From contig DXZO01000069.1 in the NCBI GenBank assembly GCA_019419625.1, forward strand, positions 68,454-88,674: a DNA stretch of 20,221 bases, read 5' to 3'. Positions 14,519-20,221 of the stretch are shown here, one piece after another (within the stretch, counting starts at the first letter, position 1; every line of letters begins with the position of its first letter). The notes beneath the pieces were generated by a model, which saw only the letters and a list, made by a program, of their open reading frames with translations, did no database searches and was not told the DNA's origin. The DNA is from Collinsella sp. (GTDB lineage: Bacteria; Actinomycetota; Coriobacteriia; Coriobacteriales; Coriobacteriaceae). Made by a program: the position numbers and the translations under genes.

Positions 14519-14579
14519 ACACATGGCTTAAGGGGTCGGGGTGTGAGCCGCGTAGGGACACACCCCTCAAGCTAGAGCC

Positions 14580-15662
14580 TTACCAGATGCTCGGCCAGAG
14601 ACCAAGCGGGCCAGCGCCCAGGATGCCCAGGACGAAGAGCAGCAGAATGCCCTTGGTCGGGGTCCAGCTGTGCTTAGCGAACATGTAGTAAAGCAGCAGC
14701 GTAAGCATAAGCGGGACAAGCTTCGGGACGATGGTGTTGAGGGTGTCGGCAACAGAGAAGTTGACCGGATCCTCGGTGACGGTACCGTAGGTAACGGACT
14801 CCATGCCGTTGCCCAGATCGGTGACGCCGCACTCGACAGCGTTGCCGTCGGCATCGGAGGCGGTAAGGGCGTTGCCGTCCTTATCGGTCATGGCGATGGT
14901 ACCGGCCTCAGCGGTCTCGGTATCGATGCCCTCCATACCGGTGAAGTTCTTGGCCTCCTTCTCGGAGACGATCACGGTATTGGCGGAGAGGCCACGGGTG
15001 GTGCCATTGGGGATCTGGAGGTTGATCTGGGTGCCACCCATGGTGACGACCAGGCAACCGACGACAAAGACGCCCATGATGGAAGCAGCACGCGTGAAGG
15101 CCTGCATGTTGGCGGTCAGAGCGTCAATAGCGCTGGTGCCAAGCTTGTAGGACCAGTTCATGAGCCAGAAGCGCAGAGCGAACTGGACGGCGTTGAAAAT
15201 CACCAGGAAGATGATCGGCGCAGCGGCGTTGCCGTTGATGGCCATGTTGGAGGTGATGCCGGCCGTGATAGGCACGAGCGTCAGCCAGAACAGGGCGTCA
15301 CCGATACCACCGAGCGGGCCCATTGCGGCGACGCGGACGGCGCGGATCGTGGGGATGTCAACCTTGTTCTGCTCGAGCGAAAGCACGATACCCATAACAA
15401 AGGTGACGAGGAACGGGTGGGTGTTGAAGAACTCCAGGTTGTGGCTCATGGAAGCCGCGAGGTCGTTCTTGTTGGTGTGGATCTTCTCCAGACCGGGGAT
15501 GATGGAGTAGAGCCAGCCGGCGGCCTGCATGCGCTCGTAGTTGAACGATGCCTGCAGGAAGCAGGAGCGCCAAGCCATCTTGTTGAGGGTCTTCTGGTCG
15601 AGCTGCGGAGCAGGAGTGAGATCCTCGTAGTGCTCCGGGATCACATACTCATTAGATGCCAT
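14580..15662 (-). CDS. PTS mannose/GalNAc-family transporter subunit IID
   Basis: The 360-residue membrane protein is the IID partner of IIC in the mannose/sorbose/N-acetylgalactosamine PTS family. Family hallmarks include the start LDQKTLNKMAWRSCFLQASFNYERMQAAGW, MSHNLEFFNTHPFL and AAMGPLGGIGDALFW. Hydrophobic segments lie near 83-97, 119-136, 148-168, 192-209, 311-328 and 337-350. Compared with usual IID proteins (about 260-290 residues), this one has a longer polar, acidic loop, about residues 210-308, rich in Thr, Asp and Gly. The ATG at 15662 has GGAGGTGA upstream and overlaps the IIC stop by 11 nt, so the two are translationally coupled. A longer start at 15695 would run far into iic. 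Confidence 0.92.
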   Translation of the reverse strand: MASNEYVIPEHYEDLTPAPQLDQKTLNKMAWRSCFLQASFNYERMQAAGWLYSIIPGLEKIHTNKNDLAASMSHNLEFFNTHPFLVTFVMGIVLSLEQNKVDIPTIRAVRVAAMGPLGGIGDALFWLTLVPITAGITSNMAINGNAAAPIIFLVIFNAVQFALRFWLMNWSYKLGTSAIDALTANMQAFTRAASIMGVFVVGCLVVTMGGTQINLQIPNGTTRGLSANTVIVSEKEAKNFTGMEGIDTETAEAGTIAMTDKDGNALTASDADGNAVECGVTDLGNGMESVTYGTVTEDPVNFSVADTLNTIVPKLVPLMLTLLLYYMFAKHSWTPTKGILLLFVLGILGAGPLGLWPSIW

Positions 15663-16452
15663 CTTCGAAGTCACCTCCGTCAGAAACAGCTGCACCCTTC
15701 AGCTCGGTCTGCTGCTGGAAGTCCCAGAAAGCGATGCCGAAGCCGATGAGAGCGAGGATGAGCAGAGCAGGGGTTGCCAGAGAATCGTTGGCAACGGTGA
15801 TGAGCGCGAGGCCAAAGCCCATGAGGAAGAAGCCCCACATATCGCGGTTCATCATAACCTTGAGCAGGACGGCGAAGCCGACGAAGCGCATCATGCCGCC
15901 TGCAGCGGAGAGACCGGTCTGCAGCCAAGTCGGGATGGCGGAAGCGATGGTCTGACCGATGGTGGCGCCAGCGATGAAGAACAGGGTGACGACGACGGCG
16001 AAGATCAGGCCGAGCAGAGCCATGGCGAAGTAGTTCAGACGCTCGATACCCTTGGTGTCAGCGTTGTGAGCCATGTTGTCCGCGGAGGACATGAGCGGCG
16101 ACATAAGCGTGAAGACCAGGGTAACGCCGAGCTGACCAAGCAGAGCGAACGGAATGGCAAGGCCGACTGCCGCGTTGGGCTCGAGGCCCGTAGCAATAGC
16201 GAGAATGGCTGCCATGATGCCGCCGATAACAGCGTTAGGCGGCTGAGCACCTCCGATCGGCATGTTGCCGATCGTCATGAGCTGATAAGTACCACCCACG
16301 AGAAGACCGGTGTTGAGGTCGCCAAGGATAAGACCGATGACGGCGCCGGTGACGATGGGCTGATAGAGAGACTCGAGGAAGTTAAACTGGTCGATTGCCG
16401 CGACAAACGTGACGATGAAGACCAGAGCGACCTGGAAGATCGTGTATTCCAT
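15652..16452 (-). CDS. PTS mannose/GalNAc-family transporter subunit IIC
   Basis: The 266-residue polytopic membrane protein forms the sugar channel with IID. It shows the IIC signature GTYQLMTIGNMPIGGAQPPN (about 54-73), repeated hydrophobic helices along the chain, and the usual family length. The C-terminus is short and acidic (GGDFEDGI). AAAGGAGGAGCAAG precedes the ATG. It follows IIB after a 90-nt gap that contains hairpins, and overlaps iid. Sugar specificity (GalNAc rather than mannose or sorbose) is inferred from agaS and nagA nearby. Confidence 0.93.
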   Translation of the reverse strand: MEYTIFQVALVFIVTFVAAIDQFNFLESLYQPIVTGAVIGLILGDLNTGLLVGGTYQLMTIGNMPIGGAQPPNAVIGGIMAAILAIATGLEPNAAVGLAIPFALLGQLGVTLVFTLMSPLMSSADNMAHNADTKGIERLNYFAMALLGLIFAVVVTLFFIAGATIGQTIASAIPTWLQTGLSAAGGMMRFVGFAVLLKVMMNRDMWGFFLMGFGLALITVANDSLATPALLILALIGFGIAFWDFQQQTELKGAAVSDGGDFEDGI

Positions 16453-16542
16453 CTTGCTCCTCCTTTCAAAATGTATGTACGCACTTTGGATTTCACGTAC
16501 AGAATGTCAGGGTTTCACTCCTGACAACGTGGATCACGAGGA
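16453..16542 (-). promoter_or_regulatory. Hairpin-containing gap between IIB and IIC genes
   Basis: Two short inverted repeats can form on the mRNA: GTCAGG/CCTGAC around AGTGAAAC (about 16507-16526), and GTACG/CGTAC around a 14-nt loop (about 16475-16500). Neither has a T-run, so they look like processing or mRNA-stability elements that could set different levels for IIAB and IICD. No gene or clear promoter was seen. Confidence 0.45.
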
Positions 16543-17025
16543 TTACGAGAAGAGCTTGCTCGTGTCCTCAACAGGCGTGCTCGGAACGCGCCTGATCTCC
16601 AACTCCACCCCCAATTCCTGCAGCTCTTTAAACGCAGCGACATCCTCGTCGTTAACTGCGACGGAGGTGGCGACTTGGCGCTTTCCTTCCGACATGTGCA
16701 TGTTGCCGATGTTTACCTTCTTTATAGGCACACCGCCCTTGACGAGCGTAAGCACGTCTTCCGGTGTTTCGGCCACGATGAAGATCTTCTGGCGCGGGCT
16801 CGCCTTGCCAATGACGTCGATGGTCTTCTGCAGGGAGAAGAAACGCGTAGCGACGCCGGTGGGAGCAGCCATCTTCATGAGGTTCTGGCGCATGGTGTTG
16901 GTCGACACGTCGTCGTTGGCGACGAGGATGAGGTTGGAACCCAGGGTGGAGTTCCACTGGGTAGCGACCTGACCATGGACCAGTCGGTTATCGATGCGGG
17001 TAAGAAGAATGTTGGGTTCTGCCAT
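16543..17025 (-). CDS. PTS mannose/GalNAc-family subunit IIB
   Basis: The 160-residue cytoplasmic phosphocarrier receives phosphate from IIA and passes it to the sugar. It begins with the family motif LLTRIDNRLVHGQVATQW, in which H17 is the phosphorylated histidine. LILVANDDVSTNTMRQNLMKMAAP follows, and the length is normal. AAAGGAAG lies upstream of the ATG. It is separate from IIA, as in AgaV/AgaF-type systems, with a yajC-like gene placed between them. Confidence 0.94.
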   Translation of the reverse strand: MAEPNILLTRIDNRLVHGQVATQWNSTLGSNLILVANDDVSTNTMRQNLMKMAAPTGVATRFFSLQKTIDVIGKASPRQKIFIVAETPEDVLTLVKGGVPIKKVNIGNMHMSEGKRQVATSVAVNDEDVAAFKELQELGVELEIRRVPSTPVEDTSKLFS

Positions 17026-17061
17026 GTTGATCAGCTTCCTTTCGTTGATTGCTGACGACAG

Positions 17062-17343
17062 TTACTTGATCTCTTGAATCGCGTAACGCGAGACATCTAC
17101 GACGGCACCGGATCGGACTTTGATCTGGACCTTTTCGCCTTCGATGCCTTTGACGGTTCCGTAGATACCGCCGGCGAAAAGAACCTCCTGACCCGGCTTG
17201 AGCTCCGTGTGCAGCTCTTTGAAGTACTTCTGCTTCTTCTTCATGTTGATCTGAGACCAAATGGTGTAAATCACACCCATGATGACAAGCAGGCCCAAAA
17301 GAGCGACCGAGGAACTCAGAACACTGGCTCCGAAATCGGCCAT
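17062..17343 (-). CDS. YajC-like small membrane protein inside the PTS operon
   Basis: The 93-residue protein has one N-terminal membrane helix (SSSVALLGLLVIMGVIYTIW, about 10-29), a basic stretch (MKKKQKYFKELHTEL) and a small beta domain (PGQEVLFAGGIYGTVKGIEGEKVQIKV...YAIQEI) that matches YajC, the accessory subunit of SecDF-YajC. Its ATG overlaps the IIA stop by one base (TAATG), so it is coupled to the PTS and not a chance neighbour. It may help insert or stabilise the IIC/IID complex. It could be a PTS-specific paralogue and not the housekeeping YajC, which would sit beside secD. Confidence 0.85.
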   Translation of the reverse strand: MADFGASVLSSSVALLGLLVIMGVIYTIWSQINMKKKQKYFKELHTELKPGQEVLFAGGIYGTVKGIEGEKVQIKVRSGAVVDVSRYAIQEIK

Positions 17344-17786
17344 TAGATGCCGTCCTCGTCGCCGAAGATATCCTCATCCTCGGAGCCGGCAACGGATGCG
17401 ACCGTCTGGGCGGTGATGCCCGTCTGGCCAACGGTCACGGCCTGCTCGCCAAGCTCGGCGAGCGTGGCATTGCCGCGGAGGAACAGAAGCTCAATAACCA
17501 TGGGAAGGTTGGTGCCGGTCAGAACCTCGACATTGTCGACATCCTGGGCGATCATCATCGACTGGTTGAACGGGGTACCGCCAAGCAGGTCGGTAAAGAC
17601 GAGCACGCCATCGCACTCCTCGCGCATGGCAGTAATAGCGGCGCGGAGATCCTCACCGTAGGAAGCAGCCTGGTCGCCCTCAAAAGGAACGACGGTAAAA
17701 GCGGGCTGGTCACCAGCAACCATAGCAATAGCGCTTGCAAGGCCGGGTGCGAACTGTCCATGACCGGTAAGAATAAAGCCAACCAT
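17343..17786 (-). CDS. PTS mannose/GalNAc-family subunit IIA
   Basis: The 147-residue cytoplasmic phosphocarrier accepts phosphate from HPr. The active histidine is H9 in LTGHGQFAPGLASA, and DGVLVFTDLLGGTPFNQSMM and GTNLPMVIEL are typical of the mannose-family IIA fold. The C-terminus is acidic (GSEDEDIFGDEDGI). It is the first gene of the PTS operon, with GGAAGGGAAATTTGA before the ATG. It overlaps yajC by one base. Confidence 0.94.
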   Translation of the reverse strand: MVGFILTGHGQFAPGLASAIAMVAGDQPAFTVVPFEGDQAASYGEDLRAAITAMREECDGVLVFTDLLGGTPFNQSMMIAQDVDNVEVLTGTNLPMVIELLFLRGNATLAELGEQAVTVGQTGITAQTVASVAGSEDEDIFGDEDGI

Positions 17787-17886
17787 TCAAATTTCCCTTC
17801 CGAAGGTATGTGCAATACGAGTCCGATGTTTTTCGGAAGCCAGCGGGCGTTCGCCCTTAAAGCTTCTTGGAAAGCGTTCTTTGAGA

Positions 17887-17938
17887 ACCAGTGGTCTCTC
17901 AACTGGTAGTAACCACGTGACGTGTTGTTGTCACTATA
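17887..17938 (-). promoter_or_regulatory. PTS operon promoter with GntR-type operator
   Basis: An extended -10 box, TGATATAGT (TATAGT is the complement of 17933-17938), lies about 150 nt upstream of the IIA start. Just downstream of it is CTGGTAGTAACCA (17903-17915), the same 13 bases as in front of agaS. A further half-site pair, ACCAGTGGT (17887-17895), lies next to it. An operator inside the early transcript would act as a roadblock. The long leader to IIA has no other strong signal. Confidence 0.7.
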
Positions 17939-18182
17939 TCACCACAGAAGAGGTTGCTTTCGTTGATTCATACAGTAAAACGTTTTTGCACCGCTCACGG
18001 TAAAAAATCGACCGTTTACCGCTCGTTAACACTTCTACCTGCGGTTTTGAAACCGTTTCGAAATGTTTTGGCGAAAGATCGGAACTCTTTTCGTGCCAAT
18101 ACAACGCAGGGCGGCTAAAAATAGCGTAAAGAAAAATTGCAGGTCATTGTGAAGATATGTGAATTGGTCTTTTTGACTTAAT

Positions 18183-18199
18183 ACCAGTTAGAACCAGTT
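18183..18199. promoter_or_regulatory. Direct repeat of operator half-sites
   Basis: ACCAGTT occurs at 18183-18189 and again at 18193-18199, 10 bases apart, so on the same face of the helix. The half-site resembles the arms of the TGGT-N4-ACCA operator. A TGGTATTAA extended -10-like sequence overlaps it on the minus strand, which hints at a second upstream PTS promoter. Confidence 0.35.
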
Positions 18200-18351
18200 T
18201 TGTAATTCTCGGTGAACGGTAGGTTTTGACCGTTCAGCGGTTATTTGCAATCGTTTACGGCCGTTTTCCTAGATGAATTGGGGAGACCCGATGAAACGCT
18301 TGCGCGGTTGCGCAGTCCGCCCTGCCAATCTCAATGGGTAGGCCTAAACGC

Positions 18352-18389
18352 AAAAAGCCCGCTAGAACGGATATCGTTCTAGCGGGCTT
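18352..18389 (-). terminator. Terminator after the SurA-like gene
   Basis: AAGCCCGCTAGAACG (18355-18369) pairs perfectly with 18375-18389 around GATAT. On the minus strand it ends in TTTTTGCG, a standard rho-independent terminator about 40 nt after the stop. Confidence 0.9.
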
Positions 18390-18430
18390 AATCAGATAGA
18401 TCGGTTAGCGCGCAGTAGTGCAGGCAGATC

Positions 18431-19516
18431 TTACGCAAACAGACCGTAGATGCTGATGTTGGCCTTGGCGTAGAGGCCGTTAGCATACTCGGTCCACTTG
18501 GAGCTGGCGCTCGAAGCCTGCGAGGAATACTGCTGGTAGGCGGTGTAATAGGCGGTCATGGCCTGCTTGTAGGTGGCGCTATCGGCCGTAAAGGCATCGT
18601 CAGCGAAGGCCTTGGCATAGGTGCTGTCGGCATCCTTCCAAGTGCCCTTTGAGCTATCCCACTCATCGCCGACAAGGTTGATGATGTAGTCGGCGTAGTC
18701 CTTGCTCGCGGTCTCCTCGTTGCCGTCAGCAGGCTCGGTCGGGGCGGTCGGCATGCTTGCAGAGCTATCGCCCACCTTCTTCTTGTAGAGCTTCTGCAGC
18801 GTCGCAGACTGGCGGACGATCTGCTTGGCCTGGTCCTTGGACACGCCGTACTGCGTGGCCATGGTCTTGTAGTCCGAAGTGCCGATGGAATCCTCGGCGT
18901 ACTGCTTCATTTCCTTGGAAGAAACGGTAATGCCCTCGTCCTCGGCAGCGTCCAGCAGAATCTGGTTGCGCACGTAGGACAGGATAACGTCGGCAGACGG
19001 AGCGGTGTAGTTGCCGTCGTCGCCCTTGACGGTGTCGAGGCTGTACTGGCTCTCGATGGCCTCGCGCGCGGTGATGTCGCTCTTCTTGCCGTTGTAGCTA
19101 TAGCTTGCCACGGTCGAATCGAGCTGGTCCTCGGTCAGGGTCGCCGAACCGACACCCTTGCCGCCAAAACCACCGTTGCCGATAAAGAAGCCGACCACCG
19201 CAGCGATCACGATGGCGACCACAAAGGCGGCAATCATCGTCTTCTTGTGCTTGGATGCGCGGTCGTCCGCGTCGGAGTCGTCGTCCTCGTCCTGCTCCTC
19301 AGGCATAAGGTTCTCGTCGGCGGCGTCCGCGGCGATCTTTGCCTCCAGGCGAGCGTCCTCCTCCTCGGCGGTCGTGCCGGCGGCAATATGTTCGGCAGAC
19401 GTGCCGGCGACCAGGTCGATCTTCTCGCCCTCATCACCGTCGGGGCCTTCGCCGCGCTCGATGATCTGGATGCCGTCGATCTCGTCCTTCTCGTCCTTCT
19501 TTTGAATCAGACCCAT
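18431..19516 (-). CDS. Membrane-anchored SurA N-terminal-like protein
   Basis: The 361-residue protein has a long acidic cytoplasmic N-terminus (1-88, with EEQDEDDDSDADD), a basic clip (KHKK), one membrane helix (about 93-113) and an extracellular part. The outer part starts with a Gly-rich linker, then about 130 residues resembling the helical SurA/PrsA N-terminal chaperone domain (ADVILSYVRNQILLDAAEDEG and KEMKQYAEDSIG, then KDQAKQIVRQSATLQKLYKKKV). It ends in a Ser/Ala/Tyr-rich helical tail. No parvulin PPIase domain is visible. AAGGAG lies 8 nt before the ATG. A role as an extracytoplasmic folding or cell-surface factor is inferred. It is transcribed alone between two terminators. Confidence 0.8.
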   Translation of the reverse strand: MGLIQKKDEKDEIDGIQIIERGEGPDGDEGEKIDLVAGTSAEHIAAGTTAEEEDARLEAKIAADAADENLMPEEQDEDDDSDADDRASKHKKTMIAAFVVAIVIAAVVGFFIGNGGFGGKGVGSATLTEDQLDSTVASYSYNGKKSDITAREAIESQYSLDTVKGDDGNYTAPSADVILSYVRNQILLDAAEDEGITVSSKEMKQYAEDSIGTSDYKTMATQYGVSKDQAKQIVRQSATLQKLYKKKVGDSSASMPTAPTEPADGNEETASKDYADYIINLVGDEWDSSKGTWKDADSTYAKAFADDAFTADSATYKQAMTAYYTAYQQYSSQASSASSKWTEYANGLYAKANISIYGLFA

Positions 19517-19554
19517 ATCAATTACTCCTTGTTAGGAAACATAGTCCCCAATAG

Positions 19555-19583
19555 AATACGCCCGACGGAGCGCCGGGCGTATT
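19555..19583. terminator. Hairpin after the dehydrogenase gene
   Basis: AATACGCCCG (19555-19564) pairs with CGGGCGTATT (19574-19583) around a 9-nt loop, about 60 nt beyond the dehydrogenase stop. The T-run is weak (ATTCTATT), so it may be a poor terminator or an mRNA end stabiliser. Confidence 0.6.
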
Positions 19584-19642
19584 GATTCTTAGGTTATACG
19601 CAAACACTTAAGTACTATTTAGGCGTTTGCAGCGTGCATACC

Positions 19643-20221
19643 TTAGGCCAGGTGCGCGATAACGGCATCGGCGAAGGCCTGCGTACCCACCGCGCCCTCA
19701 ACGGAGCCGGTCTGGGCACGACGCACGTCACCGGTAACCTGCTCACCCTCGTCGAGCGTGGCAGATACGGCGGCGCGGATACGATTGGCCGCATCGTTCT
19801 CGCCCAGGTGATCGAGCATCATCGCAGCAGACAGAATCTCGGCCGTGGGGTTGGCGATATCCTGGCCCGCGATATCGGGTGCGGAGCCGTGCGTAGCCTC
19901 GAAGATGGCACAGTCGGCACCGATGTTGGAGCCGGGGGCCATACCCAGGCCGCCCACCAGGCCAGCGCACAGGTCGCTGACGATATCGCCGTACAAGTTG
20001 GGCAGCACCAGGACATCGAAGTCATTGGGGTTCTGGACCAGGCCCATGCAGGTGGCGTCGACGATCTTGTCGTTGAACTCGATATCGGGATAGTTAGCGG
20101 CCACCTCGCGCGCAACGCGCAGGAACAGACCGTCAGTCGCCTTCATGATGTTGGCCTTGTGCACGGCCGTCACCTTTTTGCGGCCGCAGCGGCGGGCATA
20201 CTCAAAGGCATACTCCACAAT
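19643..20221 (-). CDS. Isocitrate/isopropylmalate dehydrogenase family protein (C-terminal part)
   Basis: Only the last 190 or so residues are present; the gene continues beyond the right edge of the window. It carries the family signature NLYGDIVSDLCAGLVGGLGM with the metal-binding aspartates, the preceding KANIMKATDGLF segment, and FEATHGSAPDIAGQDIANPTAEI near the nucleotide site. The ATHGSAPDIAG form with KANIMK points to NAD-dependent isocitrate dehydrogenase, though 3-isopropylmalate dehydrogenase is a close relative. The reading frame is open to the edge, so the start cannot be given. Confidence 0.9.
   Translation of the reverse strand: MVEYAFEYARRCGRKKVTAVHKANIMKATDGLFLRVAREVAANYPDIEFNDKIVDATCMGLVQNPNDFDVLVLPNLYGDIVSDLCAGLVGGLGMAPGSNIGADCAIFEATHGSAPDIAGQDIANPTAEILSAAMMLDHLGENDAANRIRAAVSATLDEGEQVTGDVRRAQTGSVEGAVGTQAFADAVIAHLA

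Larger units (their letters stand above)
17787..18430. other. Long intergenic region upstream of the PTS operon
   Basis: This 644-base, comparatively AT-rich stretch holds the PTS promoter and operator (17887-17938), a direct repeat of operator half-sites (18183-18199), several CGTTTAC/CCGTTTC-type inverted repeats (for example TGAACGGT/ACCGTTCA near 18212-18235 and CGGTAAA/TTTACCG near 17999-18022), a possible 15-codon peptide with a GGGGAG ribosome site (ATG 18291), and the terminator at 18352-18389. No longer gene is convincing on either strand. Confidence 0.6.

Noticed and set aside
14670..15749. 359-codon plus-strand open frame opposite IID
   Set aside because: It is antisense to a PTS subunit with strong family motifs and has no independent start signal.
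17998..18240. CRISPR-like repeats
   Set aside because: The recurring CGTTTAC/CCGTTTC motifs are short, inverted and irregularly spaced, with no constant repeat-spacer pattern.

Overview
The window looks like a chromosomal stretch of a Collinsella-type coriobacterium (Actinomycetota, gut). This is inferred from the GC-rich coding style, a GalNAc-type catabolic locus built on a mannose-family PTS, actinobacterial tRNA features and the membrane-anchored acidic SurA-like protein. No database search was run. It divides into two parts.

Positions 1-7508 are the right-hand end of an integrated mobilizable or conjugative element. Its left end lies outside the window. Reading leftwards (minus strand) it carries a small helix-turn-helix protein, a minimal DnaB-type helicase, a small unknown protein, a MobC-like accessory protein, a VirD4/TraG-type coupling protein and a MobA/MOBP-like relaxase. 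Structured DNA after the relaxase is a candidate oriT. A divergent unknown cargo gene (5168-5926, plus) and a tyrosine integrase (5959-7236, minus) face each other across a palindromic terminator. The element ends in a 45-nt 3' fragment of tRNA-Thr(CGU), running from the anticodon loop through CCA, followed by the native tRNA terminator. The intact tRNA should therefore lie at the far left end of the element. The transfer genes (1-3.5 kb) are visibly more GC-rich than the helicase/cargo/integrase part (3.5-7.4 kb), so the element looks mosaic.

Positions 7509 to about 18300 are a sugar-catabolism locus that fits N-acetylgalactosamine use. A mannose-family PTS (IIA, a YajC-like protein, IIB, IIC, IID; 17786 down to 14580) would import and phosphorylate the sugar. 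NagA/AgaA would deacetylate it, AgaS would deaminate and isomerise it to tagatose-6-P, and a LacC/FruK-type kinase would phosphorylate that to the bisphosphate. A LacX-like mutarotase and a YhcH/NanQ-like protein complete the set. No tagatose-bisphosphate aldolase is visible. A GntR/HutC regulator sits between PTS and agaS, and the same 13-base operator-like sequence lies in front of both the PTS operon and agaS. A 3' remnant of a second nagA lies between the kinase and yhcH. A plus-strand flavodoxin gene interrupts the otherwise minus-strand cluster.

Beyond a 644-base intergenic region lie a membrane-anchored SurA-like protein and the C-terminal part of an isocitrate/isopropylmalate dehydrogenase cut by the window end.
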